Of a stretch of DNA of 64,000 nucleotides, positions 13,815 through 21,367 are shown in pieces (position 1 is the first letter of the stretch; each line of letters starts with the position of its first letter). The DNA is from Gammaproteobacteria bacterium (GTDB lineage Bacteria; Pseudomonadota; Gammaproteobacteria; Competibacterales; Competibacteraceae): contig JACKNF010000015.1 of NCBI GenBank assembly GCA_024234995.1, positions 1-64,000 on the forward strand. The letters run 5' to 3'. Below the pieces are notes generated by a model. It was not told where the DNA came from. It was given only the letters and a program-made list of their open reading frames with translations, and made no database searches. The position numbers and the translations under genes were made by a program.

Positions 13815-15158
13815 ATGGCGATGGGGAAAAAATATTTCGGTACGGATGGTATTCGTGGACAGGTGGGGGAACATCCAATTACGCCTGAATTCATCCTCAA
13901 GCTGGGTTGGGCGGTCGGCCGGACTTTGCGGAGCCGGGATTTTAACAAGGTTGTGATTGGCAAGGATACCCGTATTTCTGGCTATATGTTTGAATCAGCT
14001 CTGGAATCGGGATTATCGGCGGCTGGTGTCAATATTGCTTTGCTGGGGCCGATGCCGACGCCAGGCATCGCCTATTTGACCCGTACCCTGCATGCCTGTG
14101 CTGGTATTGTGGTCAGTGCTTCGCACAACCCCTACTACGATAATGGCATTAAGTTTTTTTCCCGCGATGGCCAGAAGTTGCCTGATGACACTGAGGAACA
14201 TATCGAAGAGCTGCTGGATCGTCCGTTAGAGACCGTTAAGCCGGATGCTCTGGGCAAGGCTGAGCGTATTGTTGATGCCTCTGGCCGCTACATTGAATTC
14301 TGCAAAAGTACTGTTCCAGCTTGCACCAGTTTGGCAGGTCTGAAGATCGTGGTGGATTGTGGTCATGGCGCAACCTATCATGTTGCCCCCAGTGTGTTTA
14401 ATGAACTGGGTGCGACCGTGATTCCCATCGGTGTTTCGCCAGATGGTCTGAATATCAATTTGGACTGTGGGTCTACCAAGCCGGCCATGTTGCGTGAAAC
14501 AGTACAGGAAGAGGCCGCTGATCTAGGCATCGCTTTCGATGGTGATGGCGACCGGGTGATCATGGTCGATCATCGAGGAGAGATTCTCGATGGCGATGAT
14601 TTGCTGTTTATCATCGCTCGTGATCGCTTACGCTCCGGTAGCCGTTTCAACGCTATTGTTGGCACCCTGATGACCAATCTGGGGCTTGAGATGGCCTTGC
14701 GTGCCTTGGGACTCGGATTACATCGAGTCCAGGTCGGCGATCGTTATGTGATGGAGCGGATGTTGGCCGAGAATTTGATGCTGGGAGGCGAGAATTCCGG
14801 GCATATCATCTGCCGGGATCGCACCACCACTGGTGATGGCATTATCTCAGCTTTACAAGTGCTGGCAGCGATGCTGCATTCTGAAAAGAATTTGCATGAT
14901 CTCAAGGCGGGCATGACCAAGTACCCGCAAACCTTAATCAATGTGTCGGTGAGTGGAGTCGTGGATATCCAGCGCACACCGATCCTCCAAGCGATACGTG
15001 CCGTCGAAGATCAGATGGGCGATCACGGTCGAGTGCTGCTGCGTCCCTCCGGAACCGAACCTGTGGTGCGGGTCATGGTTGAAGGCGCTGACGCTGGGGT
15101 TGTTGAGCGTCATGCTCGCGAATTGGCGGAGGTTGTGAGAGAGACCTTGTCAGTGTGA
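13815..15158 (+). CDS. glmM: Phosphoglucosamine mutase GlmM
   Basis: 447 residues from ATG 13815, preceded by TAGGAGAGG. Converts glucosamine-6-P to glucosamine-1-P for UDP-GlcNAc, feeding peptidoglycan and LPS. Motifs in order: KKYFGTDGIRG, the phosphoserine loop GIVVSASHNPYYDNGIKFF (active Ser near 102), the metal-binding DGDGDRVIMVD, the sugar-binding GGENSGHI and the phosphate-binding LLRPSGTEPVVRVM. Standard length. It is followed by tpiA after 60 nt on the same strand. Confidence 0.96.
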   Translation: MAMGKKYFGTDGIRGQVGEHPITPEFILKLGWAVGRTLRSRDFNKVVIGKDTRISGYMFESALESGLSAAGVNIALLGPMPTPGIAYLTRTLHACAGIVVSASHNPYYDNGIKFFSRDGQKLPDDTEEHIEELLDRPLETVKPDALGKAERIVDASGRYIEFCKSTVPACTSLAGLKIVVDCGHGATYHVAPSVFNELGATVIPIGVSPDGLNINLDCGSTKPAMLRETVQEEAADLGIAFDGDGDRVIMVDHRGEILDGDDLLFIIARDRLRSGSRFNAIVGTLMTNLGLEMALRALGLGLHRVQVGDRYVMERMLAENLMLGGENSGHIICRDRTTTGDGIISALQVLAAMLHSEKNLHDLKAGMTKYPQTLINVSVSGVVDIQRTPILQAIRAVEDQMGDHGRVLLRPSGTEPVVRVMVEGADAGVVERHARELAEVVRETLSV

Positions 15159-15218
15159 TTGATTTCCAGACGCGAAGTCCGTAAGCTTCACCGGTTTTTA
15201 AATCCAGGAGATAAGAAT

Positions 15219-15971
15219 ATGCGCCGTAATCTGGTGGCCGGGAATTGGAAGATGAATGGCTCTGCGGAAAGCATCCGTGGTTTATTGCAAGGGATCAAAG
15301 AGGGTGCTGCTGCAGTGGCAGCCGTCGATCTAGTGGTGTTCCCCCCCTTTGTGTACATTGGGCTGGTCGAGCAACAGCTTACCGGAACAGCGATTGCCTG
15401 GGGAACGCAGAATCTCTCCGAACACGCCTCAGGTGCTTACACCGGTGAGGTCGCAGGTCCGATGCTCCAGGATTTCCATTGCACCTATGTCATAGTGGGT
15501 CACTCAGAGCGCCGCACTCTGTATGGAGAAAGTGACGAAATGGTGGCTCGGAAGTTTGCTGCTGCCCGCAAGGTGAATATTCAACCGATTCTCTGCGTAG
15601 GCGAGACGCTGGAAGAACGCGACCAAGGTGTCACCGAGTCAGTTGTGGAACGGCAACTCAAGGCTGTGCTGGATCTGGAAGGTATCGAAGCGTTCAATAA
15701 TGCGGTCATTGCTTACGAACCGGTTTGGGCGATTGGCACCGGCCGGACAGCGACACCCCAACAGGCGCAAGACGTTCATGCCTTTATCCGCGCCAAACTG
15801 GCTGAGCGGAACCCAACCGTCGCGGCGCAAACACGCATCCTCTACGGTGGTAGCATGAAAGCGGCGAACTCCGGGGAATTGATGGCTATGGCCGATATCG
15901 ATGGCGGTCTGATCGGTGGCGCCTCGTTGGACGCTAAGGACTTTCTGGCGATTGCCCGCTCAGGCTGTTAA
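15219..15971 (+). CDS. tpiA: Triosephosphate isomerase
   Basis: 250 residues from ATG 15219, which follows CCAGGAGATA. A TIM barrel interconverting DHAP and glyceraldehyde-3-P. Active-site features are present: Asn/Lys in AGNWKMNG, His in VIVGHSERR, the catalytic Glu in AYEPVWAIGTG (loop 6) and the phosphate-binding ILYGGSMKAAN and GGLIGGASL. Its place between glmM and secG is common in gammaproteobacteria outside the enterics. Confidence 0.96.
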   Translation: MRRNLVAGNWKMNGSAESIRGLLQGIKEGAAAVAAVDLVVFPPFVYIGLVEQQLTGTAIAWGTQNLSEHASGAYTGEVAGPMLQDFHCTYVIVGHSERRTLYGESDEMVARKFAAARKVNIQPILCVGETLEERDQGVTESVVERQLKAVLDLEGIEAFNNAVIAYEPVWAIGTGRTATPQQAQDVHAFIRAKLAERNPTVAAQTRILYGGSMKAANSGELMAMADIDGGLIGGASLDAKDFLAIARSGC

Positions 15972-15983
15972 ACTGTAGCTATC

Positions 15984-16328
15984 ATGGTTTATACCCTCAT
16001 TCTTGTCGCACATGTCGTGGTTGCTGTTGCCTTGGTCGCGCTGGTTTTGCTGCAACAAGGCAAGGGCGCTGATGCCGGTGCGGCCTTTGGGAGCGGTGCT
16101 TCCACAACGATGTTTGGATCGCAGGGTTCGGCCTCCTTTTTGAGCCGGACGACTGCGATTCTCGCTACGGTGTTTTTTTTGACCAGCTTGACACTGGCCT
16201 ACTTTGCGACGCAGACCACCAGGACGTCAGAGAGTGTGATTGAACAGGCAGCATCTGAAATGCCAGTGCAGCAACCGCTGGAGAGCGTCAAAGGTCCGGT
16301 CGATGTGCCCCGGTTGCCGCAAAAGTAG
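15984..16328 (+). CDS. secG: Preprotein translocase subunit SecG
   Basis: 114 residues. Two membrane helices (VYTLILVAHVVVAVALVALVLLQQ and SRTTAILATVFFLTSLTLAYFA) around the conserved GKGADAGAAFGSGASTTMFGSQG loop, the SecG signature. The C-terminal tail is variable and proline-rich. SecG aids SecYE-SecA cycling. The gene begins 12 nt after tpiA and is followed directly by tRNA-Leu(GAG), as in E. coli secG-leuU. Confidence 0.94.
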   Translation: MVYTLILVAHVVVAVALVALVLLQQGKGADAGAAFGSGASTTMFGSQGSASFLSRTTAILATVFFLTSLTLAYFATQTTRTSESVIEQAASEMPVQQPLESVKGPVDVPRLPQK

Positions 16329-16341
16329 CAATGATTAGTAT

Positions 16342-16426
16342 GCCGATGTGGTGGAATTGGTAGACACGCTAGCTTGAGGGGTTAGTGGCGCAAGCCGTGC
16401 CGGTTCGAGTCCGGCCATCGGCACCA
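16342..16426 (+). tRNA. tRNA-Leu (anticodon GAG)
   Basis: A complete class II tRNA: acceptor GCCGATG pairs with CATCGGC, discriminator A, encoded CCA. D-loop GAATTGGTAGAC, anticodon loop CTTGAGG with GAG, a long variable arm and T-arm TGCCGG-TTCGAGT-CCGGCC. It lies 13 nt after secG and is probably processed from that transcript, as with leuU in E. coli. Confidence 0.97.
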
Positions 16427-16436
16427 AACCAAATGT

Positions 16437-16495
16437 TTTACCCACCAGCAGGATGGAATGTATGTTTCTTAGATTGAGCAGGGTGGGTTTTTCCT
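16437..16495 (+). terminator. Possible terminator after tRNA-Leu
   Basis: ACCCACC (near 16440-16446) can pair with GGGTGGGT (16481-16488), followed by TTTTT. The loop is long (about 34 nt), so the structure is not ideal. The rest of the gap to nuoA (to 16715) is AT-rich with a TAAATATAAAAAA stretch that may hold the nuo promoter; I see no clear -35/-10 pair. Confidence 0.4.
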
Positions 16496-16715
16496 AGCGC
16501 GTTCTCTTCGGAGTCATGCGTTGCCGTTAGTTCAAAATAGAGGCTTTATGAGTTATGCGGGGTTTTAAATATAAAAAACAACACACCCCATTATTTGGTT
16601 TATGGTATCCAGCAGATTCTGGCCTAGTCGCCCGGTTGGTTGGGCTGTCTTCAGTTCCAGTAACAGGCTTCCATAACGCTTTCTCCTGGCCCGCTCTGCC
16701 GAAGGTGTGACTCTG

Positions 16716-17072
16716 ATGCTGTCTAATTACCTTCCTGTCCTGATGTTCGTAGTCATTGCCTTAGCGATGGCTGTGGTTGTCATTAGCCTCGGCTTTTTCC
16801 TTGGCCCCCGCCGTCCCGACAGTGCAAAATTGTCGCCTTATGAGTGTGGTTTTGAAGCTTTCGAAGATACCCGGATGAAATTCGATGTTCGCTATTATTT
16901 AGTGGCCATCCTATTTATTATTTTTGATCTGGAAATCGCCTTCCTGTTTCCTTGGGCGATTGTTCTTGACCAGATTGGCCTATTTGGTTTCGTAGCAATG
17001 GCGGTCTTTCTCGGTATCTTGGTGATTGGTTTCATCTACGAATGGAAGAAAGGAGCCTTGGAATGGGAATAG
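16716..17072 (+). CDS. nuoA: NADH-quinone oxidoreductase subunit A
   Basis: 118 residues from ATG 16716, with GAAGG about 10 nt upstream; a GTG at 16707 is too close to that site. Three membrane helices; conserved SPYECGFEAFEDTRMKFDVRYYLVAILFIIFDLE between helices 1 and 2, with the Cys-bearing loop at the quinone site and the acidic FDLE motif. First gene of a 14-gene complex I operon; its end overlaps nuoB by 10 nt. Confidence 0.95.
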   Translation: MLSNYLPVLMFVVIALAMAVVVISLGFFLGPRRPDSAKLSPYECGFEAFEDTRMKFDVRYYLVAILFIIFDLEIAFLFPWAIVLDQIGLFGFVAMAVFLGILVIGFIYEWKKGALEWE

Positions 17073-17539
17073 AAGGTATTCTTGAAAAAGGTCTGGTGAC
17101 CACCACTGCCGATAAGCTCATTAACTGGGCGCGCACTGGTTCGATGTGGCCAATGACCTTTGGTTTAGCCTGTTGCGCAGTGGAAATGATGCAGGCTGGT
17201 GCAGCCCGTTATGATCTAGACCGGTTTGGTATTGTATTCCGGCCCAGCCCGCGTCAGTCTGATGTCATGATCGTTGCGGGTACCCTGTGTAATAAAATGG
17301 GACCAGCTCTGCGTAAGGTTTACGATCAAATGGCGGAGCCACGTTGGGTGATCTCCATGGGTTCATGCGCCAACGGTGGTGGCTATTACCATTACTCCTA
17401 CGCTGTGGTGCGTGGTTGTGATCGCATCGTCCCGGTTGACATCTATATACCCGGTTGTCCGCCGACTGCAGAAGCGTTGATCTACGGCATTTTGCAGCTT
17501 CAAAACAAAATTCGGCGCACTAACACTATAGCCCGTTGA
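17063..17539 (+). CDS. nuoB: NADH-quinone oxidoreductase subunit B
   Basis: 158 residues from ATG 17063 (MGIEGILEKG), after AAAGGAG. Carries cluster N2, the last Fe-S centre before quinone: adjacent cysteines in GLACCAVEM, Cys in SMGSCANGG and Cys in YIPGCPPTAE supply the four ligands. Peripheral arm, cytoplasmic side. Overlaps nuoA and is followed by nuoC after 11 nt. Confidence 0.97.
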   Translation: MGIEGILEKGLVTTTADKLINWARTGSMWPMTFGLACCAVEMMQAGAARYDLDRFGIVFRPSPRQSDVMIVAGTLCNKMGPALRKVYDQMAEPRWVISMGSCANGGGYYHYSYAVVRGCDRIVPVDIYIPGCPPTAEALIYGILQLQNKIRRTNTIAR

Positions 17540-17550
17540 GAGAATCCTCC

Positions 17551-18258
17551 ATGGCTGAAGCGCTTCAAACCCTCGTAGAAAAATTGCAGATGCGATTTGA
17601 TGATACCTTGCTGGATTGTCGGCTGGATCGCGCTGAGGTGACTATCGAAATCGCGCCTGATCAGGCGGTTACAGTCTTCGGTGCCTTGCGCGATGAACCG
17701 GATTTTGCCTTTGAGCAGGTCATGGACGTGTGTGGCGTTGATTATTCGGCTTATGGCGATGTGGAATGGGCGACCAACGAATCAACGAACCAAGGTTTTA
17801 GCCGAGGCGTGGTGGAGCGGGCAACCGGACGTGGTCCGGCAGCTATCCAAACGGCAGCAGGGTGGACTTTCTCTGGTAAGGGCCGTTTTGCGGCGGTTTA
17901 CCATCTGCTTTCGGTGTCTCGCAATCAGCGTTTGCGGGTTCGCATCTTTGCTCCGGATGATGATTTGCCGGTGGTGCCTTCGGTTGTGTCTATCTGGGCT
18001 AGCGCAAACTGGTTTGAGCGCGAGGCCTTCGATTTATTCGGCATTGTTTTTGAGGGCCATCCGGATTTGCGGCGTATTCTCACCGACTATGGGTTCATCG
18101 GCCATCCGTTCCGTAAAGATTTCCCATTGATTGGTCAGGTTGAGATGCGTTATGACCCAGAACGCGGTCGCGTGGTTTATGAGCCGGTGAGCATTGATCC
18201 GCGTGTGTTGGTACCCCGCGTCATTCGCAAGGACCACCGTTACCTCGAGTCGCATTGA
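17551..18258 (+). CDS. nuoC: NADH-quinone oxidoreductase subunit C
   Basis: 235 residues from ATG 17551 (MAEALQTLVEKL). The 30-kDa subunit signature WASANWFEREAFDLFGIVFEGHPDLRRIL-type region is intact, followed by GHPFRKDFPL. nuoC and nuoD are separate here, unlike the fused nuoCD of E. coli. Residues ~65-115 include an unusual polar stretch (TNESTNQGFSRGV) in the variable loop. 13 nt to nuoD. Confidence 0.95.
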   Translation: MAEALQTLVEKLQMRFDDTLLDCRLDRAEVTIEIAPDQAVTVFGALRDEPDFAFEQVMDVCGVDYSAYGDVEWATNESTNQGFSRGVVERATGRGPAAIQTAAGWTFSGKGRFAAVYHLLSVSRNQRLRVRIFAPDDDLPVVPSVVSIWASANWFEREAFDLFGIVFEGHPDLRRILTDYGFIGHPFRKDFPLIGQVEMRYDPERGRVVYEPVSIDPRVLVPRVIRKDHRYLESH

Positions 18259-18271
18259 AGGAAAGTCGCTG

Positions 18272-19531
18272 ATGCCCGAGATTCGTAATTACACCCTGAA
18301 TTTTGGTCCGCAACATCCGGCTGCACATGGCGTACTCCGCTTGGTGCTGGAAATGGACGGCGAAGTAGTGCAGCGCGCCGACCCTCACATTGGCTTGTTG
18401 CATCGGGCTACTGAGAAACTAGCTGAAAGTAAGCCATTCAATCAAAGTATTGGCTATATGGATCGGCTCGATTATATGTCGGCAATGAGCAATGAACATG
18501 CTTATGTGCTGGCAATTGAGAAGTTGCTGGGAATTGAACCGCCAGTTCGCGCTCAATACATCCGGGTGATGTTTGCGGAAATCACTCGCATTCTGAACCA
18601 TCTATTGTGGATTGGTGCCCACGGTCTGGACATCGGTGCCATGACCATGTTTTTGTACGCCTTCCGCGAACGTGAAGATTTACTAGATTGCTATGAAGCA
18701 GCATCCGGAGCCCGGTTGCACGCGGCTTATTTCCGGCCTGGTGGCGTCTATCGTGATCTGCCCAATGTCATGGCGAAATACGAGTATGAGAATTCGCGGC
18801 TCCACAGCAAAAAAGACGTGGATGAGCGGAATACACATCGCCATGGTTCACTGCTGGACTTCATTGAAGCGTTCACCGATCGTTTTCCGCACAGGGTCGA
18901 TGAGTATGAGACGCTGCTGACCGACAACCGTATCTGGAAACAGCGTACGGTCGGTATTGGCATAGTGACTCCTGAGAGGGCGTTGCAATTAGGCTTTTCT
19001 GGGCCAATGCTGCGTGGTTCCGGTTTCGCCTGGGATTTGCGTAAGAAGCAACCCTATGAAGTTTATGATCAACTGGATTTTGATGTTCCGGTGGGCGTCA
19101 ATGGCGACTGCTACGATCGCTATCTAGTGCGAATTGAGGAGATGCGTCAAGCGAACCGGATTATTCGGCAATGTGTAAAGTGGCTTAAGGAAAATCCTGG
19201 CTTGGTGATGATCGATGATCATAAGATCGCACCGCCCTCGCGGGAGGCGATGAAAGAGGATATGGAGGCACTGATTCATCACTTTAAACTATTCACGGAA
19301 GGTTATTGTGTCCCCGAGGGCGAGGTCTATGTGGCTACTGAACATCCTAAGGGTGAGTATGGGATTTATCTGATTTCCGACGGTGCTAATAAGCCTTATC
19401 GGGTTAAGGTGCGAGCTGCGGGTTTTGCCCATCTTTCGTCCATGAACGAGATGACCCGAGGTCACATGCTGGCCGATGTGGTAGCGGTGATCGGCACCCA
19501 GGATATTGTCTTTGGAGAGGTTGACCGCTGA
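18272..19531 (+). CDS. nuoD: NADH-quinone oxidoreductase subunit D
   Basis: 419 residues from ATG 18272 (MPEIRNYTLNFGPQHPAAHG), chosen by family start and the GAAGGAAAG site. 49-kDa subunit lining the quinone pocket: the HPAAHG loop with its quinone-contacting His, HIGLLHRATEKL, and the conserved C-terminus DIVFGEVDR. Its stop TGA overlaps the nuoE ATG by one base. Confidence 0.96.
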   Translation: MPEIRNYTLNFGPQHPAAHGVLRLVLEMDGEVVQRADPHIGLLHRATEKLAESKPFNQSIGYMDRLDYMSAMSNEHAYVLAIEKLLGIEPPVRAQYIRVMFAEITRILNHLLWIGAHGLDIGAMTMFLYAFREREDLLDCYEAASGARLHAAYFRPGGVYRDLPNVMAKYEYENSRLHSKKDVDERNTHRHGSLLDFIEAFTDRFPHRVDEYETLLTDNRIWKQRTVGIGIVTPERALQLGFSGPMLRGSGFAWDLRKKQPYEVYDQLDFDVPVGVNGDCYDRYLVRIEEMRQANRIIRQCVKWLKENPGLVMIDDHKIAPPSREAMKEDMEALIHHFKLFTEGYCVPEGEVYVATEHPKGEYGIYLISDGANKPYRVKVRAAGFAHLSSMNEMTRGHMLADVVAVIGTQDIVFGEVDR

Positions 19532-20028
19532 TGAGTACACGTAAGAGCGATCAGTTGTCCGCCCATGCCCGTGCAGAAATCGATCATTGGCTGACTCGCT
19601 ACCCCGCTAATCAGAAACAGTCCGCCGTGCTGGCTGCACTCCGCGAGGTGCAGCATGAAAATGGTGGCTATCTTACGACGGAATTGATGGATGCGGTTGC
19701 TGACTATCTCGACATGCCGCCCATCGCCGTATATGAAGTTGCTAGCTTCTACTCGATGTTTGAGCTGAAACCGGTGGGGCGGCATAACATTTCCGTTTGC
19801 ACCAATATCTCCTGCATGCTGCGTGGCGGTGACGCTATTCTGGCGCATCTTGAGAGGAAATTGGGCATTAAACTTGGCGAAAGCACCATGGATGGCAAAT
19901 TCTATCTGAAGCGGGAAGAAGAATGCTTGGCAGCTTGTTGCGGTGCGCCGATGATGCAGGTTGACCATGTCTATTACGAGCATCTGACCCCGGAGAAGGT
20001 GGATCAGGTGCTGGATCGCCTGGAGTAA
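19531..20028 (+). CDS. nuoE: NADH-quinone oxidoreductase subunit E
   Basis: 165 residues. A thioredoxin-like 2Fe-2S protein (cluster N1a): ligand cysteines in CTNISCMLRGG and EECLAACCGAPMMQV. Upstream helical part (HENGGYLTTELMDAVADYLDMP, YEVASFYSMF) is typical. Part of the NADH-dehydrogenase module with nuoF and nuoG. Confidence 0.96.
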   Translation: MSTRKSDQLSAHARAEIDHWLTRYPANQKQSAVLAALREVQHENGGYLTTELMDAVADYLDMPPIAVYEVASFYSMFELKPVGRHNISVCTNISCMLRGGDAILAHLERKLGIKLGESTMDGKFYLKREEECLAACCGAPMMQVDHVYYEHLTPEKVDQVLDRLE

Positions 20029-20034
20029 ACCGCA

Positions 20035-21330
20035 ATGGCCAATGAGGTATGTTACCGGACACTCGGCTTGGAGCAGCCTTGGTCTATCGAAACCTACATG
20101 AGCGTAGGCGGTTATGAGGCCTGGAAGAAAATCTTGGCTGGCCAGATGACCGGCGATCAGGTGATCGATGAGGTTAAAAAGGCTAGCCTGCGTGGGCGGG
20201 GCGGCGCAGGTTTTCCAACTGGTCTGAAATGGACATTCATGCCGCGCAACGCGCCGGGTCAGAAATATATGGTGTGTAATTCGGATGAATCGGAACCAGG
20301 CACTTGCAAGGATCGCGATATTTTGCGCTTTAACCCGCATGCTCTGGTGGAAGGTATGGCTATTGCCGGTTTCGCTACCGGTTCCACGGTGGGCTACAAT
20401 TACATGCGCGGTGAGTTTCTAGACGAACCTTATCAACGGTTTGAGAGCGCGGTCAAAGAAGCCTATGCTGCCGGTCTGCTGGGCAAAGATATCCAAGGGA
20501 CTGGGATCGACTTCGATCTGTATCCGACGCTGGGTGCTGGCGCATATATCTGTGGTGAAGAGACAGCCTTACTGGAATCGCTAGAAGGCAAGAAGGGCCA
20601 GCCGCGTTTCAAGCCACCCTTTCCCGCTAGTTATGGTTTATATGGTCGGCCAACTACTATCAATAACACGGAATCATTCGCCTCAGTACCATCAATCGTA
20701 TTAAATGGTGGTGAATGGTTCGCCAGCCTTGGTACGGCGAACGCCGGCGGGACTAAAATCTTTTCGGTATCAGGTCATGTTGAGAAACCGGGTAATTTTG
20801 AAGTATCAATGGGCCTGCCTTTTGCTGAGTTACTGGCTCTTGCTGGTGGTGTCTGGAAGGGGCGCCAACTCAAAGCGGTGATCCCCGGCGGTTCCTCAGT
20901 GCCAGTGGTGCCGGGTGACATCATGCTGAAAGCTAATATGGACTATGATTCAGTGGCCAAGGTTACCGGGTCGATGCTTGGTTCTGGTGCGGTGATTGTA
21001 ATGGATGACACTACGGATATGGTCAAGGTGCTGCAGCGTGTCTCCCGCTTCTATTTCTCCGAATCTTGCGGGCAATGCACGCCTTGCCGCGAAGGTACCG
21101 GCTGGTTGTATCGGGTAGTTACCCGCATTGTTGAGGGCAAGGGTCGGCCCGAGGATCTGGATTTGCTGGATAGTGTGGCCAGTCGCATCGAGGGGCGTAC
21201 AATCTGTGCCTTAGGCGACGCCGCCGCCATGCCGGTGCGCAGTTTCGTCAAGCATTACCGCCACGAATTCGCGTACTACATCGAATATAAGCGCAGCATG
21301 GTTGCCGGTGCAGCGGCGCTGGCCGCATGA
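20035..21330 (+). CDS. nuoF: NADH-quinone oxidoreductase subunit F
   Basis: 431 residues. Binds FMN, NADH and cluster N3: GRGGAGFPTGLKW (NADH), CNSDESEPGTCKDRD (FMN), GAGAYICGEETALLES, and ESCGQCTPCREG plus a downstream Cys (TICALGDAA) as 4Fe-4S ligands. Entry point of electrons from NADH. 6 nt after nuoE. Confidence 0.97.
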   Translation: MANEVCYRTLGLEQPWSIETYMSVGGYEAWKKILAGQMTGDQVIDEVKKASLRGRGGAGFPTGLKWTFMPRNAPGQKYMVCNSDESEPGTCKDRDILRFNPHALVEGMAIAGFATGSTVGYNYMRGEFLDEPYQRFESAVKEAYAAGLLGKDIQGTGIDFDLYPTLGAGAYICGEETALLESLEGKKGQPRFKPPFPASYGLYGRPTTINNTESFASVPSIVLNGGEWFASLGTANAGGTKIFSVSGHVEKPGNFEVSMGLPFAELLALAGGVWKGRQLKAVIPGGSSVPVVPGDIMLKANMDYDSVAKVTGSMLGSGAVIVMDDTTDMVKVLQRVSRFYFSESCGQCTPCREGTGWLYRVVTRIVEGKGRPEDLDLLDSVASRIEGRTICALGDAAAMPVRSFVKHYRHEFAYYIEYKRSMVAGAAALAA

Positions 21331-21367
21331 GCCACAAAACTACCAACAGGGTTGCAGTGGGTAAAAG